NCBI RefSeq assembly: GCF_023501975.1 | Contig: NZ_JAMFLH010000002.1 | Location: 1 to 64,000 of the forward strand | DNA length: 64,000 nt | Reading direction: 5' to 3' | DNA from: Altererythrobacter sp. KTW20L | GTDB lineage: Bacteria; Pseudomonadota; Alphaproteobacteria; Sphingomonadales; Sphingomonadaceae | Part shown: positions 1 to 7,272 of the stretch, piece by piece | How positions within the stretch are numbered: the first letter of the stretch is position 1 | Layout: each line of letters starts with the position of its first letter | Translations under genes and position numbers: made by a program | The notes under the pieces: model-generated | The model's database searches: none | What the model saw: the letters and a program-made list of their open reading frames with translations, nothing else | What the model was told of the DNA's origin: nothing

Positions 1-273
1 CTGATATCGCGCTTGGCAGTGCCGGAGAGCAGGACCGCAAAGCCGAGCGGCCAGAGCGAGCCAGGCCCAGCATCATCCACATTACCGGCGCGGGGCGCTT
101 GCGGTTAGAAACTTCCGACCAGAGAAATTGGCGAAGTTGGGGCCCGCAAAACGTCTCGCAGATCCTTCTCTGCCCGCAGGCTTGAAGAGTTGGCCCCCGA
201 AAGCCCGCAGAACTGCGCCATTCTTCCCCGAAGGGAGTGTTAAGTCATTGTTTCTGAAGGACTTTTAACTGTT
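1..273. other. No firm gene; flank of tRNA-Leu
   Basis: I could not assign a gene here. On the minus strand a GTG near position 82 opens a short reading frame running off the window edge, with a hydrophobic stretch (WPLGFAVLLSG). This could be the start of a small membrane protein, but it has no recognisable family signature and is too short to judge. The plus strand is open in one frame for about 60 codons with unremarkable composition. Confidence 0.3.
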
Positions 274-360
274 TGGTGCGGTCGAGAAGACTCGAACTTC
301 CACGGCCTTTCGGCCACAACGACCTCAACGTTGCGCGTCTACCAGTTCCGCCACGACCGC
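274..360 (-). tRNA. tRNA-Leu (anticodon GAG)
   Basis: The reverse complement folds as a class II tRNA with a long variable arm. The acceptor stem is GCGGTCG (354-360) with CGACCGC (278-284), followed by discriminator A and an encoded CCA (274-276). The anticodon stem CAACG/CGTTG encloses the loop TTGAGGT, giving anticodon GAG (plus-strand ctc at 324-326). The TTCGAGT T-loop is visible. GAG reads CTC and CTT leucine codons. The length of 87 nt including CCA fits tRNA-Leu. Confidence 0.97.
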
Positions 361-470
361 ACATCGCACAAAGGGCGGCACGAAGCCGCCCCGGCAGGTA
401 GGAGGGCGCCCTTAGCAAAGGCCCCCAGCCCCTGCAAGCGCGCTTGCTGCTTCTTTTGAAATGAGTGGCG

Positions 471-1241
471 CTATTGCGCCTTCCAGCCGATCTCGGCCAC
501 GCGGGCCGAGCGCGGGACATCGAGCACGGCGCGGGTGACCGCGACGCTTTCACCCGGCGCCAGGGTGGACTGCTCGGCGACGATTTCCAGCTCGAAAACC
601 TTGCGCTCGCGCGCATCGCGCAGGATCACCAGGATCGGCGGCACGGGGCGCGCGGTGCTGCCGATATTGGTGATCGAGCCGTTGACTGCGAAATATTCCT
701 GCCCGCCCGGCATCTCGCGCTTTTCCTGCTGGTCGAGCGGAAAATCGAGCTGCAGGTCGGGCTCGCCAACGGCGAAATCGGGGCGGGTAACAGGTACCCA
801 GTCGGGCAGGCCCCAATAGCTGACGGCAAAGATGATGGCCGCGGCAAACACGGCGAAGATACCCGCCGCCCAGGTCCAGACCTTGAGCCAGTTGCGCCGC
901 GGGCGAAACGGCGGCCCGGCATCGAACGGCGACTGGTCGGGCAGTTCTGGTTCCGGGGGGCGAGTGCGGTCGAACACCGGTGGCGGGGGCGGAAGGTCGG
1001 GATCGGCGGCCACCGGATCAGGTTGCGCTGGCGCAGGTGGCGGCGGCGGAGGTGGTGGCGGGGGTGGCGGCGCGGCTACCGGGGCCGCAGCGGCTTCCTG
1101 CGCCGGGGAAAGCTCCAGTTCGGCCGCTTCCTGGAACCAGTTGTGCCGGCATTTTGCGCAGCGCACCGTGCGACCGTCTGCCCCGATGGCGCTGTCGGGG
1201 ACCACATATCGCGTTGCGCAGGCGGGGCACTGGATAATCAT
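471..1241 (-). CDS. Zinc-ribbon (MJ0042-type) and DUF3426-like membrane protein
   Basis: The 256-aa protein starts with a zinc ribbon, CPAC at residues 5-8 and CAKC about 22 residues later, as in MJ0042-type domains. A long Pro/Ala-rich linker follows, then one membrane span (WLKVWTWAAGIFAVFAAAII), then a C-terminal domain resembling DUF3426 (NGSITNIG, RDARERKVFELE). I chose the ATG at 1241, directly before the zinc ribbon. An upstream in-frame ATG at 1334 adds 31 residues of unlikely composition. It is divergent from ftsEX. The function is unknown; the topology suggests a cytoplasmic zinc finger anchored to a periplasmic domain. Family assignment is from recognisable motifs, not a search. 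Confidence 0.85.
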   Translation of the reverse strand: MIIQCPACATRYVVPDSAIGADGRTVRCAKCRHNWFQEAAELELSPAQEAAAAPVAAPPPPPPPPPPPPAPAQPDPVAADPDLPPPPPVFDRTRPPEPELPDQSPFDAGPPFRPRRNWLKVWTWAAGIFAVFAAAIIFAVSYWGLPDWVPVTRPDFAVGEPDLQLDFPLDQQEKREMPGGQEYFAVNGSITNIGSTARPVPPILVILRDARERKVFELEIVAEQSTLAPGESVAVTRAVLDVPRSARVAEIGWKAQ

Positions 1242-1427
1242 GCTATCGGGAGACCCTAGATACCCGCGAGAGGCGCAACAAGCTGTGGAGCAAGTTAGTT
1301 GCGACCGTCCGTGGCTTTTTTCCACATCGAACACTCGCTATAGCCCGCGCACGATGTGCATTTCGTCCCGTCTTCCGGCCCCCGAGCGCCTTTGGTCGAG
1401 GCGCCTGCGCTTCGGGCTGTCGCCCAC

Positions 1428-2153
1428 ATGAGCGGCGCGGGAGGGGGGATCGTCCAGTTCGACAATGTCGGCCTGCGCTATGGCAGCGACCGCGAGGTGC
1501 TGAGCGACGTGTCGTTTACGCTCTACCCCGGCAGCTTCTATTTCCTCACCGGGGCGAGCGGTGCGGGCAAGACCAGCCTGCTGCGCCTGCTCTACCTTGC
1601 CCAGCGGCCCAGCCGGGGGATGATTTCCATGTTCGGGCAGGACGTGATCACCCTGCCGCGCGCGCGCCTGCCCGGCTTCCGCCGCCGGATCGGCACGGTG
1701 TTCCAGGATTTCCGGCTGGTGCAGCACCTGTCCGCCTTCGACAACGTGGCCCTGCCCTTGCGCATTTCGGGCATGAGCGAGGATGCGATCAGGAAGCCGG
1801 TATCCGACATGCTCGAATGGGTCGGCCTCGATCACCGGGCCGAAGCACGGCCTGAAACGCTGTCGGGCGGCGAACAGCAGCGCGTGGCCATCGCCCGCGC
1901 GGTGATCGCCCGGCCCGAAGTGTTGGTGGCCGACGAGCCGACCGGCAACGTCGATCCCGACATGGCGCTGAAACTGCTGCGCCTGTTCGATTCGCTCAAC
2001 CGGCTGGGCACCACGGTGGTGGTGGCGACCCACGATGTCCACCTGCTGCGCAAGGTGCCCGATTCGCTGATCATGCGGCTCGACAAGGGGCGGCTGTCGG
2101 ATCCCACCGGCGCGCTCAAGTATCCGCCGCGGCGCGGGGGACCGAACACGTGA
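1428..2153 (+). CDS. ftsE: Cell-division ABC transporter ATP-binding protein FtsE
   Basis: ATPase of the FtsEX complex, which couples cytoplasmic ATP hydrolysis to activation of periplasmic peptidoglycan hydrolases at the septum. The 241-aa protein has Walker A GASGAGKT (about residues 42-49), signature LSGGEQQR, Walker B VLVADEP followed by TGNVDP, and the switch histidine in ATHD. The start at 1428 (MSGAGGGIV) places the first strand as usual for the family; an upstream ATG at 1356 would add 24 atypical residues. It overlaps ftsX through GTGA, so the two are translationally coupled. Confidence 0.95.
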   Translation: MSGAGGGIVQFDNVGLRYGSDREVLSDVSFTLYPGSFYFLTGASGAGKTSLLRLLYLAQRPSRGMISMFGQDVITLPRARLPGFRRRIGTVFQDFRLVQHLSAFDNVALPLRISGMSEDAIRKPVSDMLEWVGLDHRAEARPETLSGGEQQRVAIARAVIARPEVLVADEPTGNVDPDMALKLLRLFDSLNRLGTTVVVATHDVHLLRKVPDSLIMRLDKGRLSDPTGALKYPPRRGGPNT

Positions 2154-3079
2154 AGCCCCGGTGGCAGAGACCCCATGCGCGGATGACTGCACGGCTGGGC
2201 GGAGACGCCTCGCGCATCCTGCCCCAGGCGCGCCTGTCCGGCCCGATGCCCTGGGTCATCGCCATCATGACCGCGCTGACGGTTATCGCGCTGGCAGGCG
2301 GACTGGCGCTGGCCAACCTGGCCGACAATGCCCGCGCCGAAATATCCGGCGGCCTCACTGTCCAGGTGGTCGAGGCCGAACCTGCCGCACGGGACCGCCA
2401 GGCAGAAAATGCCGTCGCCCTGCTCAACAACCGCGACGACGTGGCCGAAGTGCGCCGGGTGCCGGAAGAAGAACTCGCCGCGCTGATCGAACCCTGGCTC
2501 GGCGCCGCTGGCACAGGCAGCACAAGCACTATCCCCACCCCTGCGCTGATCGACGTGAAACTGCGCGGTGCGGTGACCGATGCGCGGCTGGCCGACCTTG
2601 GCGCGGCGCTGGCCAGGGTGGCTCCGGCGGCGCGGGTCGATGCCCAGGCGAGCTGGCTGGCACCGGTATTCGGTGCGATCTCGTCATTGCAATTCCTTGC
2701 GCTGGGACTTGTGCTGCTGCTGGCGGCGACCAGTGCGGCGGCCGTGTGGCTGGCGGCCCGCAGCGCGCTGGGGGCCAACCGCGATACCATCGAGGTGATC
2801 CACCACCTTGGCGGGACAGACGGCCAGATCGCCAGCATCTTCCAGCGCTCGATCGCCATGGATGCGCTGGCAGGTGGGGCTGCGGGACTGCTGATGGCCC
2901 TGGCTGCGATCCTGCTTCTCGGTCAGCAGTTTGCCGGGCTGGGATCGGGGCTGGTGGCGGGCGGCGGACTGGACCCGATGGACTGGATCGTGATTGCTGC
3001 CGTGCCCTTTGCCGGCGTAATTCTCGCCATGCTGACCGCGCGGCTGACAGTGGTTGCGGCGCTGAGGAAAATGCTGTGA
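2150..3079 (+). CDS. ftsX: Cell-division protein FtsX
   Basis: Membrane partner of FtsE. The 309-aa protein has an N-terminal membrane segment (about residues 35-58, MPWVIAIMTALTVIALAG), a periplasmic domain of about 110 residues, and three further spans (FLALGLVLLLAATSAAAVWL and two near the C terminus). This is the four-span FtsX topology. Translation starts at a GTG inside the ftsE stop region (GTGA, 2150-2153). The sequence between spans 2 and 3 (NRDTIEVIHHLGGTDGQIASIFQ) is typical of the family. Confidence 0.93.
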   Translation: MKPRWQRPHARMTARLGGDASRILPQARLSGPMPWVIAIMTALTVIALAGGLALANLADNARAEISGGLTVQVVEAEPAARDRQAENAVALLNNRDDVAEVRRVPEEELAALIEPWLGAAGTGSTSTIPTPALIDVKLRGAVTDARLADLGAALARVAPAARVDAQASWLAPVFGAISSLQFLALGLVLLLAATSAAAVWLAARSALGANRDTIEVIHHLGGTDGQIASIFQRSIAMDALAGGAAGLLMALAAILLLGQQFAGLGSGLVAGGGLDPMDWIVIAAVPFAGVILAMLTARLTVVAALRKML

Positions 3080-3101
3080 GAAATGCTGTGAGCTGGCAGC
3101 C

Positions 3102-3626
3102 ATGATCGGACGGATCGCCTCATTGCTGGTCATCGCCTGGGCGCTTGGTTTCGTGTGGTTCGCCATGGCCCTGCCCCAGCCCGCCGGCTTGACCCATACC
3201 GATGCCATTGTCGTGCCGACCGGCGGCAATGGCCGGATCCAGCGCGGACTCGAACTGCTGAATGCCGGCGCAGCCGACCGGATGCTGGTGACCGGCGTCG
3301 ATATCGACGTGCGCCCCCGCGAATTCATGGCGGAATACCAGGTCGACGATGCCACGATGGAATGCTGCATCACACTGGGCTTCTCCGCGCTCGATACCCG
3401 CGGCAATGCTCGTGAGACGGCCGAATGGATCGCCCGGCAGGAATTCACCTCGCTGCGGCTGGTCACGTCCGACTGGCACATGCGGCGCACGGCGATCGAA
3501 CTGGCCGACCGTCTGCCCGATGGCGTGACCGTGCTGCGCGATGCCGTGCCGACCCAGCCCAGCTTCATCACCCTGTTCCGCGAATACCATAAGCTGCTGG
3601 CCGCCTGGCTGCTATCCCTGGCCTAG
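3102..3626 (+). CDS. YdcF-like (DUF218) membrane-anchored protein
   Basis: The 174-aa protein has one N-terminal membrane segment (LLVIAWALGFVWFAMAL) followed by a DUF218/YdcF-type domain with DAIVVPTGGNGRIQRGLELL, ARETAEWI and RLVTSDWHMRR. YdcF-like and SanA/ElyC-like proteins act at the inner membrane in envelope processes, but their substrates are mostly unknown. It sits 22 bp after ftsX and just before an acyltransferase gene, so it probably belongs to the same transcription unit. Proteins of the family are often longer; this is a short but complete version. Confidence 0.85.
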   Translation: MIGRIASLLVIAWALGFVWFAMALPQPAGLTHTDAIVVPTGGNGRIQRGLELLNAGAADRMLVTGVDIDVRPREFMAEYQVDDATMECCITLGFSALDTRGNARETAEWIARQEFTSLRLVTSDWHMRRTAIELADRLPDGVTVLRDAVPTQPSFITLFREYHKLLAAWLLSLA

Positions 3627-3639
3627 GAGCCCCTGATTG

Positions 3640-4335
3640 ATGCACGTCCTGCGCAGCCTGCTGTTCTATCTTGCCTTCTATTTCGGGTCGATATTCTATG
3701 TCCTGGCGGCCTGGGCTTCGATCTGGCTGGTACCCCGCTGGGTCCAGCCGATCTGCAACGCCTGGTCAGGCTGGCACCATTGGTGCGTCGAGCATATCCT
3801 GCGCATCCGCATCGAGATTACCGGCCAGCGGCCCGATCATCCGGCGCTTTACGCGGTCAAGCACGAAAGCATGTTCGAAGCGATCGAGATGCCGCACCTG
3901 TTCCGGCACCTTTCGGGCTTTGCCAAGCAGGAGCTGTTCGACATTCCCGGCTGGGGCAAGGCGGCGAAGGCCTATGGTCTGGTGGCAGTGGCGCGCGACC
4001 AGGGGGCAACGGCGCTGCGTACGATGTTACGCGAGGTGCGCCCCTATATCGAGGAAGGGCGCCCGATCATCATCTTCCCCGAAGGCACGCGGGTAAAGCG
4101 CGGCCACCAGCCGCAGCTGCAATCGGGCTTTGCCGCGCTGTACAAGCTGCTTGGCCTGCCGGTGGTGCCGGTGGCGGTGGACAGCCGCCCGCAATATGCC
4201 CCGCGCTGGAAGCACAAGGGCACCATCCGCATCCATTTCGGCGAAGAAATCCCCACCGGCCTTTCGCGGGAGGAGATCGAGGCGCGGGTCCACGCCGCGA
4301 TCAACCTGCTCGCCGGCCCGGCAGACGCAGTTTAG
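3640..4335 (+). CDS. plsC: 1-acyl-sn-glycerol-3-phosphate acyltransferase (PlsC-like)
   Basis: Predicted to transfer an acyl group to lysophosphatidic acid, making phosphatidic acid for membrane phospholipids. The 231-aa protein has an N-terminal membrane segment, then KHESMFEAIE, which is the HX4D-type catalytic motif with Glu in place of Asp, then FPEGTRVKRG, the conserved FPEGTR block. ATG at 3640 lies 10 bp after AGGAG; a TTG directly before it (3637) is in the same frame. Its TAG stop overlaps the stop of the convergent Nmad3-like gene. The Asp-to-Glu change is also found in other PlsC-family members; exact substrate is inferred. Confidence 0.9.
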   Translation: MHVLRSLLFYLAFYFGSIFYVLAAWASIWLVPRWVQPICNAWSGWHHWCVEHILRIRIEITGQRPDHPALYAVKHESMFEAIEMPHLFRHLSGFAKQELFDIPGWGKAAKAYGLVAVARDQGATALRTMLREVRPYIEEGRPIIIFPEGTRVKRGHQPQLQSGFAALYKLLGLPVVPVAVDSRPQYAPRWKHKGTIRIHFGEEIPTGLSREEIEARVHAAINLLAGPADAV

Positions 4336-5051
4336 TCCATCAGAGCGAGCATGCGGTGCGCCCAGGTGTGGGCCTCCTCGTCATCTCCTGCATGGGCGAC
4401 GAATTCCTGCCCCCGCGCCACGCTTTGCAGCAGGCCCCCGCCCTTCCAGCGTGCCGGACTAGCATGGAACGACAACCCGCTGCGCTCCATCCACTGCGGC
4501 ACACGCCACAGGCTGGATCTTGCGCCTTCCACGGTCAGCCGCAGGTCTGGATGAGCAGTCCGCGCCAGTCCGCCCGGCCCGCACCACACGGCATCGTTGC
4601 GCCCGTGCGGCTCCACTGCGTGCGGATGACCGAGCCGGGCGAGTGCCGCCATGGCCGGATCGCCGGTGCGGACCAGTTCCTCCACCCACAGCCAGCCGAA
4701 GATCCGGTGATGGGCAGGCTCGCTCCCCTGGCAGAAGAGGCCGAAGAACAGGAACAGATCGCCCGGCCCCACACCCTGGTTTTGGAGATGGCTTTGCGCC
4801 GCGTGGCATTGCCCGAACAGGCAGCGGCCATCGGGCGTGAACAGCGGATCGTGATGGGCCAGCGCATCGGGTGCGATCCGCCCCCGGCTCGCCGTCGCCA
4901 CATGGTCGCCCAGCCCCAGTGCTGCATAGCTTGTGCCCGGACGTCCGGCGCTGGCGGGAATCGGCAGACTGACCGGCACGCCATCGACAATGGGCGACGG
5001 CCCGCCGCCGCTGGTGGAATCGAAACCCTTGCGACTCAACACGATCTTCAT
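4332..5051 (-). CDS. Nmad3-like (nucleotide modification associated domain 3) protein
   Basis: The 239-aa protein opens with MKIVLSRKGFDST followed by a glycine-rich PSP segment and VSLPIP, the start I associate with the Nmad3 family. That family was named by comparative genomics for association with DNA base modification in phages and bacteria; its activity has not been shown to my knowledge. Also visible are HHDPLF, FGWLWVEELV and WRVPQW. The start at 5051 is the only ATG matching the family N terminus; the frame stays open far upstream opposite the hydrolase gene. It is transcribed alone, divergent from the hydrolase gene and convergent with plsC with overlapping stops. No methylase or glycosyltransferase lies nearby. 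Family recognition is from memory of the N-terminal signature. Confidence 0.72.
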   Translation of the reverse strand: MKIVLSRKGFDSTSGGGPSPIVDGVPVSLPIPASAGRPGTSYAALGLGDHVATASRGRIAPDALAHHDPLFTPDGRCLFGQCHAAQSHLQNQGVGPGDLFLFFGLFCQGSEPAHHRIFGWLWVEELVRTGDPAMAALARLGHPHAVEPHGRNDAVWCGPGGLARTAHPDLRLTVEGARSSLWRVPQWMERSGLSFHASPARWKGGGLLQSVARGQEFVAHAGDDEEAHTWAHRMLALMD

Positions 5052-5114
5052 CGTCGTAGAGCCTAGCGCAGGCGGATGTAGCGCACTAGGCTGACCGAAA
5101 AACGGGAGAGAACA

Positions 5115-6008
5115 ATGCAGCCGATCCAGCTTGGCCGGATGACGATCCACAAGGTCGTCGAGATGGAATCGCCCACCCCGATGACGATGAACCTGCCCGG
5201 CGTGACATCGGCGGACCTCGCCCGGCTGATGCGCTGGTACGATCCCGGCGATGGCGAAATCACGCTCGACCCAGAAACCTCGCAGATGACCTTCTCGGTC
5301 CATTCGTTCGTGATCGAGGTGGATGGCCAGACGATCCTGGTGGACACCTGCGACGGCAATCACAAGAACCGCATGGTCGAGGCGGTCCACCAGCTCGATA
5401 CCGACTACCTTGGCAACCTGCGCCGCGCGGGGTTCGAACCATCGGATATTGACTTGGTGATGTGTACCCACCTGCATTTCGACCATGTCGGCTGGAACAC
5501 GCAGCTGGTGAACGGCAAATGGGAGCCGACCTTCGCCAATGCCAAATACCTGTTCGGCAGGCGCGACTACGAATACTTCAAATCCGGTCCGGCAGGCGAG
5601 GAACCGCACCACGAAAGCTTCGCCGATTCCATCGTGCCGGTGATGGAGGCCGGCCAGGGCATCATCGTGGAAGAGGACCATGTCGCCCACCGCGAGATCG
5701 GCAACGGCGTATGGCTGGAACCCGCCTTCGGCCATTCCCCCGGCTGCTGCACGATCCACGGTCGCGCGGGCGGCGAGGAAGCGATCTTCTGGGGCGATGT
5801 GATCCACCACCCGGTTCAGATGATCCGCTATGACCTGCCCTTCGCTTTCGATGCCGACCCCGCCACGGCCAGCATCACACGGCAGCGGGTGATGGAGAAG
5901 GCGGCGGAGGAAGACTTGCTGTGCTTCCCCGCCCACTTCCGCAAGACCTCCGCGGGCAAGGTGCGGATGGATGGCGACGCCTACCGTTATGAGTGGGTGC
6001 CGGAATAA
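5115..6008 (+). CDS. Metallo-beta-lactamase-fold hydrolase
   Basis: The 297-aa protein has the metal-binding motif THLHFDHVGW (HxHxDH, about residues 118-127). Further ligands are likely the histidine of FGHSPG and the aspartate and histidines of FWGDVIHHP. No signal peptide is evident, so it is probably cytoplasmic. The family includes lactonases and many uncharacterised hydrolases, so the substrate cannot be assigned. AGGGAG-like sequence (GGGAGAG) lies about 6 bp before the ATG. It precedes dcd by 56 bp on the same strand, though no functional link is obvious. Confidence 0.9.
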   Translation: MQPIQLGRMTIHKVVEMESPTPMTMNLPGVTSADLARLMRWYDPGDGEITLDPETSQMTFSVHSFVIEVDGQTILVDTCDGNHKNRMVEAVHQLDTDYLGNLRRAGFEPSDIDLVMCTHLHFDHVGWNTQLVNGKWEPTFANAKYLFGRRDYEYFKSGPAGEEPHHESFADSIVPVMEAGQGIIVEEDHVAHREIGNGVWLEPAFGHSPGCCTIHGRAGGEEAIFWGDVIHHPVQMIRYDLPFAFDADPATASITRQRVMEKAAEEDLLCFPAHFRKTSAGKVRMDGDAYRYEWVPE

Positions 6009-6064
6009 GGGGATAAACCCCCTGCCCACTTGCCCCGCGCGGCTGCATCGGGAATCCCCGTTTC

Positions 6065-6619
6065 ATGGCAATTCTCAGTGACAAATGGATTCGCGACCAG
6101 GCGCAGAACCACGGCATGATCGAGCCGTTCGTGGAAGCCCAGCGGCGCGACGGGTGCATTTCCTATGGCCTGTCGAGCTATGGCTACGATGCGCGGGTGG
6201 CGCCCGAATTCAAGATCTTCACCAACGTGAATTCAACCACGGTTGATCCCAAGCTGTTCGATCCCGACAGCTTCGTCGATCGCGAAACCGACGTGTGCAT
6301 CATTCCGCCCAATTCCTTCGCGCTGGCCCGCACGGTGGAATATTTCCGCGTGCCGAGCGACGTGCTGGTGATCTGCCTGGGCAAGAGCACCTATGCCCGC
6401 TGCGGGATCATTGTGAATGTCACCCCGCTGGAACCCGGCTGGGAAGGCCACGTGACGCTGGAATTTTCCAACACCACGCCGCTGCCGGCCAAGATCTACG
6501 CCAACGAAGGAGCCTGCCAGTTCCTGTTCCTGCAGGGGAACGAACAGTGCGAGACGACCTATGCCGACCGCGCGGGCAAATACATGGGCCAGCGCGGGGT
6601 TACCCTGCCCAAGTTATAG
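6065..6619 (+). CDS. dcd: dCTP deaminase
   Basis: Converts dCTP to dUTP, feeding dTMP synthesis. The 184-aa length is standard for the family. Diagnostic segments are [13 protein letters not shown] near residue 40, [23 protein letters not shown] (containing the conserved arginine) and [18 protein letters not shown] (with the catalytic glutamate). The C terminus ends with [12 protein letters not shown] as in other Dcd proteins. The companion dUTPase is not in this window. Confidence 0.97.
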   Translation: MAILSDKWIRDQAQNHGMIEPFVEAQRRDGCISYGLSSYGYDARVAPEFKIFTNVNSTTVDPKLFDPDSFVDRETDVCIIPPNSFALARTVEYFRVPSDVLVICLGKSTYARCGIIVNVTPLEPGWEGHVTLEFSNTTPLPAKIYANEGACQFLFLQGNEQCETTYADRAGKYMGQRGVTLPKL

Positions 6620-6644
6620 GGTCCAAACTCCAGGGAGAAGCCGG

Positions 6645-7241
6645 ATGCCGACAACCGAAGAACTGCTCGCAAGGATCGAGCGGCTCGAAGCCCGCGCGCA
6701 GGGTGCTGAAGATTACCGCGACCTCGTCAACCTGCAGGGTGCCTATGGCTACTATGTGGACAAGGGCCTGTGGGACAAGGCGGCAGACCTGTTCGCCACC
6801 GAAGGCACGCTGGAGATTGCCGGACGCGGGGTCTATGTCGGGCGCGAGCGGGTGCGGGCCTACCTGCGCCACCTGCCGCCCTATGGCCACGGCACGCTCT
6901 ACAACCACATGCAATTGCAGCCGGTGCTGCACATCGACAGCGAAGCGGGCACGGCGCGGGGCCGCTGGCGCACGCTGATGATGGTCGGCTGGCTGGGCAA
7001 GGAAGGCCGCTGGGGCGAGGCGACCTACGAGAATTCCTATGTTCGCGAGAACGGCAAATGGCGCATCGCCAGCCTGCACGGGGTGATCAACTTCTACTGC
7101 GAATACGATGAAGGCTGGCACCGCGGCGGGGTCAAGCTCCTGCGCTCGATCGACGGGCTGGCGCCGGACCGCCCGCCGTCGATCGAATACGAAGCCTTCC
7201 CCGAGCCGGTGATCGCTCCGTTCCATTACGACGAGGTGTAG
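6645..7241 (+). CDS. NTF2-like/SnoaL-like domain protein
   Basis: The 198-aa protein has a short N-terminal helix (ELLARIERLEARAQ) followed by an NTF2-like alpha+beta fold with YGYYVDKGLWDKAADLFA, GTLEIAGRGVYVGRERVRAYL, and WRTLMMVGWLGKEG. Related proteins include small dehydratases and isomerases, but no substrate can be read from sequence. I chose ATG 6645, preceded by GGGAGAAG at 7 bp, over an upstream ATG within dcd. It is 25 bp after dcd on the same strand. Confidence 0.8.
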   Translation: MPTTEELLARIERLEARAQGAEDYRDLVNLQGAYGYYVDKGLWDKAADLFATEGTLEIAGRGVYVGRERVRAYLRHLPPYGHGTLYNHMQLQPVLHIDSEAGTARGRWRTLMMVGWLGKEGRWGEATYENSYVRENGKWRIASLHGVINFYCEYDEGWHRGGVKLLRSIDGLAPDRPPSIEYEAFPEPVIAPFHYDEV

Positions 7242-7272
7242 CTCCTCCCCGGCGCGGGGAGGAGCTGACCCG

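Noticed and set aside
1..240. Gene fragments at the window edge
   Set aside because: Short open frames on both strands, none with a motif or clear start signals; left as unassigned.
5052..6029. Upstream extension of the Nmad3-like gene over the hydrolase gene
   Set aside because: The frame stays open to 6029, but the family N terminus begins at 5051 and the remainder is antisense to a well-supported hydrolase.
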